Assembly (NCBI GenBank): GCA_025463765.1
Contig: JAODBC010000038.1
Location: forward strand, 53,412-117,411
From: Subtercola sp.
Lineage (GTDB): Bacteria; Actinomycetota; Actinomycetes; Actinomycetales; Microbacteriaceae
Length of the DNA: 64,000 nucleotides
Direction: 5' to 3'
Below, piece after piece: positions 33,937 through 42,001 of the stretch. The position numbers and the translations under genes were made by a program. Each line of letters opens with the position of its first letter. Positions within the stretch are counted from its first letter, which is position 1. The notes beneath the pieces were generated by a model, which had not been told where the DNA came from, made no database searches, and saw nothing but the letters and a program-made list of their open reading frames with translations.

Positions 33937-33955
33937 TTGTCAAACAAGTTGACAA
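33937..33955. promoter_or_regulatory. Operator-like inverted repeat before the esterase/MAR operon
   Basis: TGTCAAACA (33938-33946) is one mismatch from the regulon palindrome and follows a TATATG -10-like box. It is also part of a second perfect inverted repeat, TTGTCAA and TTGACAA spaced by 5 bp. Confidence 0.55.
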
Positions 33956-33971
33956 TTCTCGCCCTGCGTGA

Positions 33972-34637
33972 GTGAAAGCGAAAGACAGGAACGTGCAGAC
34001 CCTCGACGAACTTCAGGTGTGGGGCGAGAGCCGCGACCGTGCGCGCCTGGCCGTGCTTGCCGTGCACGGCAGAACACAGAGTCCCGCCGACATGCGCGTC
34101 ATCGCTGAACGAATCGGCGTCCCATCGGCGCGATACTACGCTCCGACCGCGCCGGGAAATAGCTGGTATCCGCAGCCCTTCCTGGCACCCCTTGCCGACA
34201 ACGAGCCAGATCTGTCTCGAGCGCTCTCGACCGTGTCGTCGTCGCTGCGTCTGCTCGAAGACGAAGGCTTCGGTCTCGACCATGTGGTGCTGCTCGGATT
34301 CTCACAGGGCGCATGCCTGCTGTCGCACTATCTGGTCGATGCGAACCCGCGCGTCGCCGGCGCGGTGCTCTTCACGGGCGGGTACGTCGGCGAGCAGTCG
34401 CTTCCGAGCGACGTCGGCGAACACGATGCCCTTTCAGGCATACCGATCGTGATGCGCAGCATTGAGAACGATCCGTGGGTGCCTCCGCATCGGGTGCGCG
34501 AGACGGCCCGGGTCTTCACGGATCGTGGCGCGAACGTCGATCTACGAATCGATGCGGGCACCGAACACATCATCACCGACGAGGCCGTCGACTGCGCGCG
34601 TACGTTGCTCGAGCGCCTGGGGCGCTCTCATGCGTGA
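33972..34637 (+). CDS. Carboxylesterase/phospholipase-type alpha/beta hydrolase
   Basis: A 221-aa alpha/beta hydrolase of the short carboxylesterase group. It has VLAVHGRTQS, the nucleophile elbow GFSQGA, the Asp in SIENDPWVP and the His in GTEHIIT. It starts at GTG 33972-33974 (weak ribosome site); GTG 33993-33995 (VQTLDEL) is an alternative. The stop overlaps the maleylacetate reductase start by 8 nt, so the two are coupled. A dienelactone-like or ester hydrolase giving maleylacetate would suit its partner; that is inference. Confidence 0.82.
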   Translation: MKAKDRNVQTLDELQVWGESRDRARLAVLAVHGRTQSPADMRVIAERIGVPSARYYAPTAPGNSWYPQPFLAPLADNEPDLSRALSTVSSSLRLLEDEGFGLDHVVLLGFSQGACLLSHYLVDANPRVAGAVLFTGGYVGEQSLPSDVGEHDALSGIPIVMRSIENDPWVPPHRVRETARVFTDRGANVDLRIDAGTEHIITDEAVDCARTLLERLGRSHA

Positions 34638-35721
34638 CTTCGCCCACGTCACTCTTGGGCAGCGTCTGCTCTTCGGAACCGGCTCGGCCTCGATTCACCT
34701 CGCCGCAGAGGTCGAGCGCCTCGGCGCGCAACGCGTAATGCTGCTCGCCTCTGAGGCGGCCCTGCCGTCGGCACAGCAGGTCTGCCAAGGCATCGACGTC
34801 GCCCTGGTGCACACGAATGTCGTACAGCATGTGCCGATCGAGGTGGCAGAGATCGCCCGGAGCCTGGCTCGCGAACACCACATCGACCTGCTGGTGACGG
34901 TCGGCGGGGGGTCGGCCATCGGGCTCGCCAAAGCGATCGCCCTGACCGAACGTATAACGATCGTCACCGTTCCCACGACCTACGCGGGATCCGAAGCAAC
35001 GAACGTATGGGGCCTCACCGAGAATGCGCGTAAAACGACCGGTGTCGACGACGCTGTTCTGCCGGCCTCGGTGATCTACGACGCCGAACTGACGCTGACG
35101 CTGCCGGTGGAACTGTCTGTCTCCTCCGGCTTGAACGCCATGGCGCACTGTGTCGATGCGCTCTGGGCTCCACGCGCCGATCCGCTCAATGCTGCCCTGG
35201 CCGAAGAGGGCATTCGTGCACTGGCCGCGGGCCTGCGACTCGTGCACAGCGATCCGCACGATCTTCACGGGCGGGAACTGACGCTCTACGGGGCCTACCC
35301 GGCGGCGGTGTCGTTCGCCTCGGCCGGGTCGGGCATCCACCACAAAATCTGTCACGTGCTCGGCGGCACCTATGCTCTGCCGCACGCGCAGACCCACGCC
35401 GTCGTGCTGCCACACGTACTCGCCTTCAACGCCCCGGCCGCGCCGGCCGCCGCCGCCCGGGTCGCCCGAGCGCTCGACGGCCGCGACCCGGTCACGGCTC
35501 TGGGTGAGCTCTACCGTGATCTGAATGCACCCCGCTCACTGGCAGACCTGGGCTTCAGTGAGTCGTCGATCAGCGAGGCTGCAGACATCATTCTGCCCGC
35601 CATCCCCGCATCGAACCCTCGAGAGGTCTCGCCACGACTGCTGGCCGGGCTGCTGCACGACGCCTGGGCCGGAGCCGCACCCGGAACCAGCACCTCGCCG
35701 CTCGCTCAAGCTGTCAGGTAG
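34630..35721 (+). CDS. Maleylacetate reductase (iron-containing ADH family)
   Basis: A 363-aa enzyme of the group III (iron) alcohol dehydrogenase family, of maleylacetate reductase length (about 355). It has TVGGGSAIGLAKAIAL, VPTTYAGSEATNVWG, HCVDALWAPRADP and SGIHHKICHVLGGTYALPHA, the pattern of TftE/LinF/GraC-type enzymes. It reduces maleylacetate to 3-oxoadipate with NAD(P)H, the last step before the general oxoadipate pathway. ATG 34630-34632, overlapping the esterase end. Its presence strongly suggests that ring cleavage here yields maleylacetate, as in hydroquinone or hydroxyquinol routes. Confidence 0.88.
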   Translation: MRDFAHVTLGQRLLFGTGSASIHLAAEVERLGAQRVMLLASEAALPSAQQVCQGIDVALVHTNVVQHVPIEVAEIARSLAREHHIDLLVTVGGGSAIGLAKAIALTERITIVTVPTTYAGSEATNVWGLTENARKTTGVDDAVLPASVIYDAELTLTLPVELSVSSGLNAMAHCVDALWAPRADPLNAALAEEGIRALAAGLRLVHSDPHDLHGRELTLYGAYPAAVSFASAGSGIHHKICHVLGGTYALPHAQTHAVVLPHVLAFNAPAAPAAAARVARALDGRDPVTALGELYRDLNAPRSLADLGFSESSISEAADIILPAIPASNPREVSPRLLAGLLHDAWAGAAPGTSTSPLAQAVR

Positions 35722-35753
35722 GTACACTTGTCACTCACCAGAGGGGATTCCTG

Positions 35754-36461
35754 ATGTCAGAACCAATTCATCAGATGCAGGTTCAGCGACACGCTCCGAT
35801 TCGCGAGCAGGTCGCCTCGATTCTTCGCGATGCGATCATCGACATGCGTCTGCAGCCGGGTCAACTGCTCATCGAGCGCGAGTTGTGCGAGATGACCGCT
35901 GCAAGTCGACCGTCGGTGCGCGAAGCTCTGCGTCAGCTCGAAGCAGAGGGTCTCGTCGAGTCGCAGAAGGGCCGCGGCACCTTCGTCAGCATCGCCGACC
36001 CGGTGCTGGCCGGGCACGTGTACCAAGTGCGGGCCGAGCTGGAAGGCTTCGCCGCCGAACTTTTCGCCGTCGGCGCGAGCGACGAGCTGCGCGACCAGCT
36101 GCGCACGGCCTTCGCCGACATCGAGCTCGCCGTGGCTGTCGATGGCGACAATCGCGCGAATTCGGTACTCAAGGCGAAGAATGTTCTGTATGAGGTGCTC
36201 TTTCTGGGCGCCGGCAACCCGATACTCGATCAGATGCTGCATACCCTGCAACGCAGGGTCAATCAGCTGCGTGCCCTCACTCTCGCTCAGCCAGGCCGAC
36301 CCGAGCAGAGCGTGAAAGAGATCCGCGTCATCGTCGAGGCCATCGAGAAGCGCGACGGCGCAGCGGCTCGCGCGGCGGCCACCTCGCATGTGGCAAACGC
36401 AGCGGCCACCGTACTGAGCGCCCTGGGCGCGACGAACGTCGTTCCGCTCATCGGTCGCTAA
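35754..36461 (+). CDS. GntR-family regulator with FCD domain (copy 2)
   Basis: A 235-aa regulator whose winged HTH is almost the same as copy 1 (23641-24384): VQRHAPIREQVASILRDAI, then PGQLLIERELCEMT and SRPSVREALRQLEAEGLV. Substitutions are few and mostly outside the recognition helix. The FCD domain is more diverged and also lacks canonical His ligands (NVLYEVLF, EIRVIVEAIE), keeping only the last (TSHVANAA). It follows the maleylacetate reductase gene by 32 bp, with AGAGGGGA before the ATG, so it may be co-transcribed. Two proteins reading one operator but sensing different ligands is the simplest reading. Confidence 0.88.
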   Translation: MSEPIHQMQVQRHAPIREQVASILRDAIIDMRLQPGQLLIERELCEMTAASRPSVREALRQLEAEGLVESQKGRGTFVSIADPVLAGHVYQVRAELEGFAAELFAVGASDELRDQLRTAFADIELAVAVDGDNRANSVLKAKNVLYEVLFLGAGNPILDQMLHTLQRRVNQLRALTLAQPGRPEQSVKEIRVIVEAIEKRDGAAARAAATSHVANAAATVLSALGATNVVPLIGR

Positions 36462-36529
36462 CCACCGAACGGCCGCCACCGAACCGAACGTCGCCCGCAT
36501 CGATCGCGGAGCGACGCCCGGCCGACGAA

Positions 36530-37336
36530 CTACTCGGCGCTCGCCCACCACTCGAATGCGTCGACCACCCCGGCGTTGTGCGCCTCGACGCGACCGAGCT
36601 GTTCTGGGTGTGTGATGGCGTACAGCAGGTTGTCTTCGACGGCCCGGGCCGTGATTCTGCCCACGTCTCGAGGTTCGAGCCAGTGGATGTTCGCCAGCGA
36701 CCCCGAAGGCGCGAACTCCGTGAAGGCCGTCGCCTGCCCCGGCGTCTTGTTACGCAGCGAGTTCGCGATGCCCGTGCGCACACTCCCGGGCACCAGCAAC
36801 GTGGCGTGGATGTTCGACTCGTCGGCCGCCAGCTCGGCGGCCAGCACCTCGGTGAGCGCCGCAACGCCCGACTTCGCCACCGCGTAGGCACCGAGCCCGG
36901 CCAGGGGCGAGTACGCCGACATCGACGACGTGTTGACGATGTGGCCACCCGCGGCGTTCTTCTGAAGCCGGGGCAGAAAGGAATGCACCCCGTTGATGAC
37001 GCCGAACAGGTTCACACCGAGCAGCCACTGCCAGTCAGCAAGGCTCAGATCGGCTATGCGCGCCTGCGGGCCGACACCGGCGTTGTTCACCACGATGTCG
37101 ACGTGACCGTAGAGGTCTTCGATCCGAGCGGCGAGGTTCTCGACGCTCTCCGCGTCGCTCACATCGACCTGAATGCCCTCGACTCCGAGTTCGGCCGCCG
37201 TTGTACGGAGGCGCTCTACCTCGACATCGGCGATGACAACCGTCGATCCTCGCGAGACGAACTCTTCGGCGATGCCCCGGCCGATTCCGGATGCCCCGCC
37301 GGTGATCACCGAGACGGAGCCGTCGAGCGCGGTCAT
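36530..37336 (-). CDS. Classical short-chain dehydrogenase
   Basis: A 268-aa SDR with TGGASGIGRGIAE, IADVE, NNAGVGP, Ser in VNTSSMSA and YAVAK; paralogue of the SDR at 33081-33899. Its ATG overlaps the stop of the second VAO-type flavoenzyme by 4 nt (ATGA). It is the last gene of the P450-VAO-SDR operon and converges with GntR copy 2. The likely role is oxidation of the alcohol made by the flavoenzyme to a ketone or aldehyde. Confidence 0.87.
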   Translation of the reverse strand: MTALDGSVSVITGGASGIGRGIAEEFVSRGSTVVIADVEVERLRTTAAELGVEGIQVDVSDAESVENLAARIEDLYGHVDIVVNNAGVGPQARIADLSLADWQWLLGVNLFGVINGVHSFLPRLQKNAAGGHIVNTSSMSAYSPLAGLGAYAVAKSGVAALTEVLAAELAADESNIHATLLVPGSVRTGIANSLRNKTPGQATAFTEFAPSGSLANIHWLEPRDVGRITARAVEDNLLYAITHPEQLGRVEAHNAGVVDAFEWWASAE

Positions 37337-38898
37337 GCGCGGTTCTCGCGGTAGGCGCGCGGCCAGATGCCGTGACGGCCCGGAGACAGCACACCCTTGG
37401 GGTCGACCGCGTCTTTGATCTTCTCGACGAAGCGACGATAGGCGTGGTCGTTGAAGCCGTACTGGTCTGACGCGAGGTCCATGAAGTCGAGGTGCGCACG
37501 GTATTCGCCGTAGCCCAGCGCACCGATGGTCGAGACCAAGCGCTTGGCCAGCGCATACGCATTTCGGGCGCTCGCCTCATCGGTGCGGTCGAATTGCATT
37601 CCGGCGACAATCACGCACGAACGCTCACCGGTCACCATGATGCCGCCCGAGAAGTTGAGCCCGGCGGCGAGAATGAGCTTGCGCATCTCTTCGATGACGA
37701 AGCGCACCTCGCGGCCGTTCAGCGGAACGACGGGTGAGAACCCGACGTGGCCGGCGTACGTCGGTGTGATCTCGATCGCCTTCATGGTGGGGATGCCCGC
37801 CTGAATGTGTTCGTGTGCCAGCACCATCTCGCCGTACTGGTCGGGCGAATAGGTGCGGGGCGCGACCATCCGCCCGCTCGGAATCGCCTCCCATGCCGCG
37901 CGGATCTTCGCGAGCTTGAGTTCGACGATGTCACTGTCGCCCCAGACGGCCGAACGCGCCGCCCACGCGCCCACGCCCGTGCGGGCACCGATCTCTCGAT
38001 AGTCTTCGGGCTGCAGCTGCCGCTTCGGCGTCTGCACCGGGTCGTCGGTGAGCATCACGGCTGCGCGTAGCGTCGGATAGAGGGTCGGCACACCCTCGAG
38101 CGCTCCGTTCATACGCAATTCACGAATGGTGTCGATAGCGGCCTCGAGATCGGAGTCTTCGACGATCGAGAGCATCATGGGGGTGTACGCCTCGGGCTTG
38201 CGCTTGAGCCACACGCCCATCCGCGTGACAATGCCGAAGTTCGACTGAACGAAGAGCGAATCGAGCGACGGCCCGAGGCTCCGCTTGTACACGTGCCAGG
38301 CGGTGTTGCCCTCCATCGCACCCATGCCGGTGCGTAGCAGGTCACCGTCAGGCAGTACCACCTCCATGCCCGTCGGGAACATGTAGTCCGCACCGTACGG
38401 CTGATAGGTGAGCCCGCTGTCCATGGAGTTGCCGATGATGCTGCCCCAACCGATGTCGGGCACCGAGTGCATGTATTCCGGCGCCTCGCGCTCGAGCGCG
38501 TCGTGCAAGTCGAACCAGCGAACACCCGGCTCCACCACGGCGTACGCCATCTCTCGGTTGATCTCGAGAACTTTGTTCATGTTGTGGAACGAGATCTGAA
38601 TCGAGCCGCGTACCCGGGGCGAAGGGCCACCGTACCCGTAGTTGCGCCCCTGCCCGTGCGGCCACACGGGAATCTCGAAGCGGTTGGCGATCTTCATGAT
38701 CTCTTGAACCTGCTCGGTCGAGGTCGGCTTCACGACCGCCGCTGCCGCATACGTCTCATCGCCGGGTACCCAATAGGGATCTTTGTATTCGTCGACGCCG
38801 CTGCGCTCGACGATGACCGCGTCGTGCCCGACCACGGCGGCGAGCAGTTCGACCACCTCATCGGTGAGGGTGGGCAGTGCGGGGGATTCGATAGTCAT
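37333..38898 (-). CDS. Vanillyl-alcohol-oxidase-type flavoenzyme (copy 2)
   Basis: A 521-aa paralogue of the flavoenzyme at 31369-32925 and the same family. Shared segments include IPVWPHGQGRNYGYGGPSP, AYAVVEPGVRWFDL, GWGS(V/I)IGNS and DPKG..(P)GRHGIWP. Differences cluster around the substrate region (DALEREAPEYMHSVPD against EAIEAGGYSLQISVPD), so the two probably take different 4-alkylphenols or guaiacols. ATG 38896-38898 has AAAGG. It is downstream of the P450 gene (40-bp gap) and upstream of its SDR partner. A longer in-frame extension toward 39186 runs into the P450 gene and is not real. Confidence 0.88.
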   Translation of the reverse strand: MTIESPALPTLTDEVVELLAAVVGHDAVIVERSGVDEYKDPYWVPGDETYAAAAVVKPTSTEQVQEIMKIANRFEIPVWPHGQGRNYGYGGPSPRVRGSIQISFHNMNKVLEINREMAYAVVEPGVRWFDLHDALEREAPEYMHSVPDIGWGSIIGNSMDSGLTYQPYGADYMFPTGMEVVLPDGDLLRTGMGAMEGNTAWHVYKRSLGPSLDSLFVQSNFGIVTRMGVWLKRKPEAYTPMMLSIVEDSDLEAAIDTIRELRMNGALEGVPTLYPTLRAAVMLTDDPVQTPKRQLQPEDYREIGARTGVGAWAARSAVWGDSDIVELKLAKIRAAWEAIPSGRMVAPRTYSPDQYGEMVLAHEHIQAGIPTMKAIEITPTYAGHVGFSPVVPLNGREVRFVIEEMRKLILAAGLNFSGGIMVTGERSCVIVAGMQFDRTDEASARNAYALAKRLVSTIGALGYGEYRAHLDFMDLASDQYGFNDHAYRRFVEKIKDAVDPKGVLSPGRHGIWPRAYRENRA

Positions 38899-38938
38899 GC
38901 TGCAGACCTTTCTTCGTTGAGAGTCATGTGGAGAGTCA

Positions 38939-40153
38939 TCAGGAGTTCCAGGCGATGGGCACCACGGGCAGCCCGCGAAAAGCGAATCCGCTGAACGGAA
39001 TCGTCTCGGGCTCCACGATGTGCAAACCGGGGAGTTCACGGTAGAGCGTCGGCCACGCGACACCCGCCACCTCGACCTTCGCCGCCCACGAGCCGGCACA
39101 CAGGTGGATGCCCACCCCGAAGCCGAGGTGGGGCCGGCGCTTGCGAGAAATGTCGAAGGCCTCCGGATGGTCGTACTGCCGTTCATCCCGGTTCGCCGAG
39201 CCGATCAGCAGCCCGACCAGACTGCCCGCCGCGATGTGCACCCCGTCGATGTCGATATCGACTGCCGCCTCCCGATTGAGCAGGTTGATCGGCGACCGCC
39301 AGCGGATGATCTCGGTGAACAGCGCCGCGAATAAAGTCTCGTCGGCGCGCACCCGGGCACGCGTCTCGGCGTGAGTGTCGAGGGCCCAAAGCCCACTGGT
39401 GATGACGTGCTCGGGCTCGTTGAAGCCGCCCGAGATGGCGAGCTTCATGTTCGCCCGGATGACGTCGATAGGCAGGTCGACGGGCGCCGAGAGCAAGGAA
39501 GACAGCATGGAAGCGTCAGGATGTGCTCGGTAGTACGGAACGAGTTCGTCGATCGCATCGTTCACCTCGTCGTTCGCGCGCCCGTTCGACAACCAGACGG
39601 CGGGGTCACCGGCGAGGTTGCCGGAACCGGCGATGAACTGCTTCGACCAGCGGCTGATGTCTGCCCAGTCGGAGTTGATGAGCCCGAGCAATGCACCGAG
39701 GTTTGCCGCCGAGAACGGAACGGCGAACTGGGAATCGAGATCGACGCCCGGGCCGTGCTGCTTCAGCTCGGCGACGAACCGGTCGGCGTTCGCCTGAAAG
39801 ACCGGCTGCCAGACCTCGTTTACAGTGCGCGCCTTCACGGCCGCGGCGATCGCCGAACGCTCGCGCGCGTGTTCGGGGTCGCCCTTGCTGATCATGCTGA
39901 CGCCAATCGATTCCCGCACGAGGCTGTTGGTCTGCGGAATGAAGAGTTCATTGTGCGTTTCGACGAAGAAGCAATCGGCGAAGCGCGACACGAAGTAGCG
40001 ATTGAGAAAGGGAATCCAGGCGACCGGCGTCTCCCTGCGCAGTCGCTCGAACACCGGGTAGGGGTCTGCCACAAGATCGTCGAGAGTAACCCAGTCAGCA
40101 ACGACGGCGTCGCTAATGTCTGTCATCGAATTCCAATCGCGGGCGAGGGGCAT
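38939..40153 (-). CDS. Cytochrome P450, possible O-demethylase-like
   Basis: A 404-aa soluble bacterial P450. Heme-binding loop FGVGIHLCAGSWAA with the Cys ligand; ExxR in FTEIIRWRSP. The oxygen-activation I-helix reads SGGFNEPEH and has no acid-threonine pair. A similar Glu-Pro-x-His replacement occurs in the CYP255 guaiacol and alkylguaiacol demethylases (GcoA: QEPGH), which suggests but does not prove demethylation of a methoxyphenol. ATG 40151-40153 is the long start; ATG 40124-40126 (MTDISD) is possible. No reductase such as GcoB or a ferredoxin is encoded nearby. Divergent from a LysR gene. The operon continues with the VAO-type enzyme and SDR. Confidence 0.82.
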   Translation of the reverse strand: MPLARDWNSMTDISDAVVADWVTLDDLVADPYPVFERLRRETPVAWIPFLNRYFVSRFADCFFVETHNELFIPQTNSLVRESIGVSMISKGDPEHARERSAIAAAVKARTVNEVWQPVFQANADRFVAELKQHGPGVDLDSQFAVPFSAANLGALLGLINSDWADISRWSKQFIAGSGNLAGDPAVWLSNGRANDEVNDAIDELVPYYRAHPDASMLSSLLSAPVDLPIDVIRANMKLAISGGFNEPEHVITSGLWALDTHAETRARVRADETLFAALFTEIIRWRSPINLLNREAAVDIDIDGVHIAAGSLVGLLIGSANRDERQYDHPEAFDISRKRRPHLGFGVGIHLCAGSWAAKVEVAGVAWPTLYRELPGLHIVEPETIPFSGFAFRGLPVVPIAWNS

Positions 40154-40191
40154 TCACCAGTATCGCTGCGGGGCTTCATCAAGTAAAACGC

Positions 40192-40218
40192 ATAATATGG
40201 GCCAACTACATCGATTAT
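40192..40218. promoter_or_regulatory. Possible LysR-type site between P450 and LysR genes
   Basis: ATAAT (40192-40196) and ATTAT (40214-40218) form an AT-rich inverted repeat in the 83-bp divergent region. The placement fits a LysR activator box controlling both genes. No TGTCNGACA site is seen here. Confidence 0.4.
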
Positions 40219-40236
40219 TTCTATGTGAGGCACACG

Positions 40237-41151
40237 ATGGCATACACCCTGAAGCAACTGCAGTACTTTGTGTCCATCGCCGAACACGGTTCGCTCTCGC
40301 GAGCTGCCGAGCAACTGCACCGGTCACAGTCGGCCGTCTCTTCGGCGCTCGCCGAGTTGGAGACCGGGCTCGGCGTGAACCTCTTCGCGCGGCGCCGCTC
40401 GCGAGGGGTCATTCTGACCCCGAGCGGGCGGTTCGCTCTCGAACGAGCCCGCAGCCTGCTGCGAGAGGCCGACCTGCTCGAACACGAGGTGGCCGGCGTG
40501 ATGTCTGACACCATCGGGCCGGTGCTTCTCGGCTGCTCGTCGGGGTTGGCGACTGCTTTACTCCCGGCGATTCTCGACACGGCGGCGCAGCGTCACCCGC
40601 AAATCGGGCTCGACTTCACCCTCGGATCACAAGACGACCTGCTGCCCCGGGTGATGAGCGGCGAGATCGACGTCGCAATCATTCCCGACGGCCGACTTCC
40701 CACGGGAATGCGCTCGACGAGCCTGTTCTCGGCGCCCGTCGAAGCGCTGCTGCACGCCGAGCACCCGCTGAGCACCGAAGACAGCGTCGACCTCGCCCGC
40801 CTGAAAGACGATCCGTTCATTCTGCTCGACATCTCGCCGGGAGCGGAGAACGCCTTCGCCCTCTTCGACTCGATCGGCGCCCAGCCGCAGCTTCGCTTCC
40901 GCACCACCAGCATCGAGCTCACCCGAGGCCTGGTCGCCCGCGGACTCGGCTTCAGCCTGGTGCTGAGACGACCCTGGCAGAACGAGACCTACGGCGGCCT
41001 GCGTGTGGTGTCACGACCCGTTCGCACTCGGGCCAGCACTCAGTCGATCGCCATGGTGTGGTCTGCCGAGATGAGGCTCACGTCGCGAGCGCGCGTGGTC
41101 GTCGATATCGCGCACGAGCTGTGGAACGACAACACCGTCGGCGCCGATTAA
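40237..41151 (+). CDS. LysR-family transcriptional regulator
   Basis: A 304-aa LysR protein. N-terminal HTH: LKQLQYFVSIAEHGSLSRAAEQ, then QSAVSSALAELETGLGVNLF and the usual RRRSRGVILTPSG wing. The C-terminal effector domain (about 90-295) follows. ATG 40237-40239 has GAGG 7 bp upstream. Divergent from the P450-VAO-SDR operon, so it is the likely activator of that operon, with a methoxylated or alkylated phenol as a plausible ligand. Confidence 0.9.
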   Translation: MAYTLKQLQYFVSIAEHGSLSRAAEQLHRSQSAVSSALAELETGLGVNLFARRRSRGVILTPSGRFALERARSLLREADLLEHEVAGVMSDTIGPVLLGCSSGLATALLPAILDTAAQRHPQIGLDFTLGSQDDLLPRVMSGEIDVAIIPDGRLPTGMRSTSLFSAPVEALLHAEHPLSTEDSVDLARLKDDPFILLDISPGAENAFALFDSIGAQPQLRFRTTSIELTRGLVARGLGFSLVLRRPWQNETYGGLRVVSRPVRTRASTQSIAMVWSAEMRLTSRARVVVDIAHELWNDNTVGAD

Positions 41152-41204
41152 AGCTCGCTAGTACAGCACTTTTATGCTGGTATCTCCCACCATGCCGGGC
41201 GTTC

Positions 41205-41463
41205 ACGCCGCCGGACAAGGTCGAGCTGATCGATCTGGCCGACCTCGAGCATCCACTCGACCCCGACCACTTCACTCTCATCGTCTGCTCGACACACGGC
41301 GACGGTGAACTGCCTGGCGGTGCGCAGCCGTTCTGCGACTACCTGGAGGAGGAGTCACCCGACCTCACCGGCGTGCGATGCGGCGGTGGAGTGGGCGCGG
41401 CAAACCGTGGCTGCGTTCGAGGTCGGTACATTCGGTATTGTTCCGATTGCTGTCGGACAATAA
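41205..41463 (+). pseudogene. Remnant of a flavodoxin-domain gene
   Basis: One frame reads VELIDLADLEHPLDPD, then FTLIVCSTHGDGELPG and AQPFCDYLEEESPDL, which is the middle of a flavodoxin/FMN-binding domain (the STHGDGELP loop binds FMN). It has no start or N-terminal P-loop. After TGVR at about 41379 the sense continues only in another frame (DAAVEWARQTVAAFE) to a TAA at 41461-41463. It therefore looks like a gene with its front, and part of its middle, deleted. A flavodoxin or diflavin reductase could once have served the P450. The promoter of the next operon overlaps its end. Confidence 0.65.
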
Positions 41464-41466
41464 GAT
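41438..41466 (+). promoter_or_regulatory. Promoter with central TGTCGGACA operator
   Basis: TTGTTC (41438-41443) and TAAGAT (41461-41466) are 17 bp apart, with an exact TGTCGGACA palindrome at 41451-41459 in the spacer. It would control the operon starting at 41514. The design matches the importer promoter at 24514. Confidence 0.65.
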
Positions 41467-41513
41467 ACCTTACATAGGATTCGATTCACCCAGACCTGAC
41501 ACATCGGAGTGCC

Positions 41514-41933
41514 ATGAAGTCTTACCAGAAGCGCACTGTCTCTCAGGAGTCCGCGTCTTCGATCATCGAGGGTGCGACCGCGAAGGCGAAAGAACTCGGA
41601 GTCGCGGCCGTGATCGCGGTCGTCGACGAGTCAGCCGTGCTCAAGGCGTTCTATCGCATGGACGGAACGCTGCTGCTTCCCGTGCAGGTCGCCCAGGCGA
41701 AAGCCCGGTCTGCCGCCTTACTCTCTGTCGACAACGGTGTGATGTTCGACGCCCTCGAGGCAGACCCGGAGATGCGAAGTGGTCTGATCGCCCAGCCGGG
41801 CGTCACGCTGATGGGCGGCGGGCTTGTTCTGCGCGACGGCGATGAGATCGTCGGAGCCGTCGGTGTGAGCGGCGGCTCGACCGAACAAGACATCACGATC
41901 GCCACCGCCGGCCGTGATGCCGCCGGACTCTGA
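41514..41933 (+). CDS. GlcG/HbpS family heme-degrading-like protein
   Basis: A 139-aa protein of the GlcG/HbpS (DUF336) family. It has VIAVVDESAVLKAFYRMDG, then QAKARSAA, GGGLVLRDGDEIVGAVGVSGG and a C-terminal DITIATAG, all typical. Members bind heme or small corrinoid-like ligands, and many lie in catabolic clusters for glycolate, diols or aromatics without a proven reaction. No signal peptide is visible. ATG 41514-41516 with CGGAG. First gene of the operon with the mycofactocin-linked alcohol dehydrogenase. Confidence 0.85.
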   Translation: MKSYQKRTVSQESASSIIEGATAKAKELGVAAVIAVVDESAVLKAFYRMDGTLLLPVQVAQAKARSAALLSVDNGVMFDALEADPEMRSGLIAQPGVTLMGGGLVLRDGDEIVGAVGVSGGSTEQDITIATAGRDAAGL

Positions 41934-42001
41934 ACCAACCGCCTCCGAACCATACCTTCGATCCGCCTCACTACGAAGCTCGCTACGAAAAGGGAATGTC
42001 G

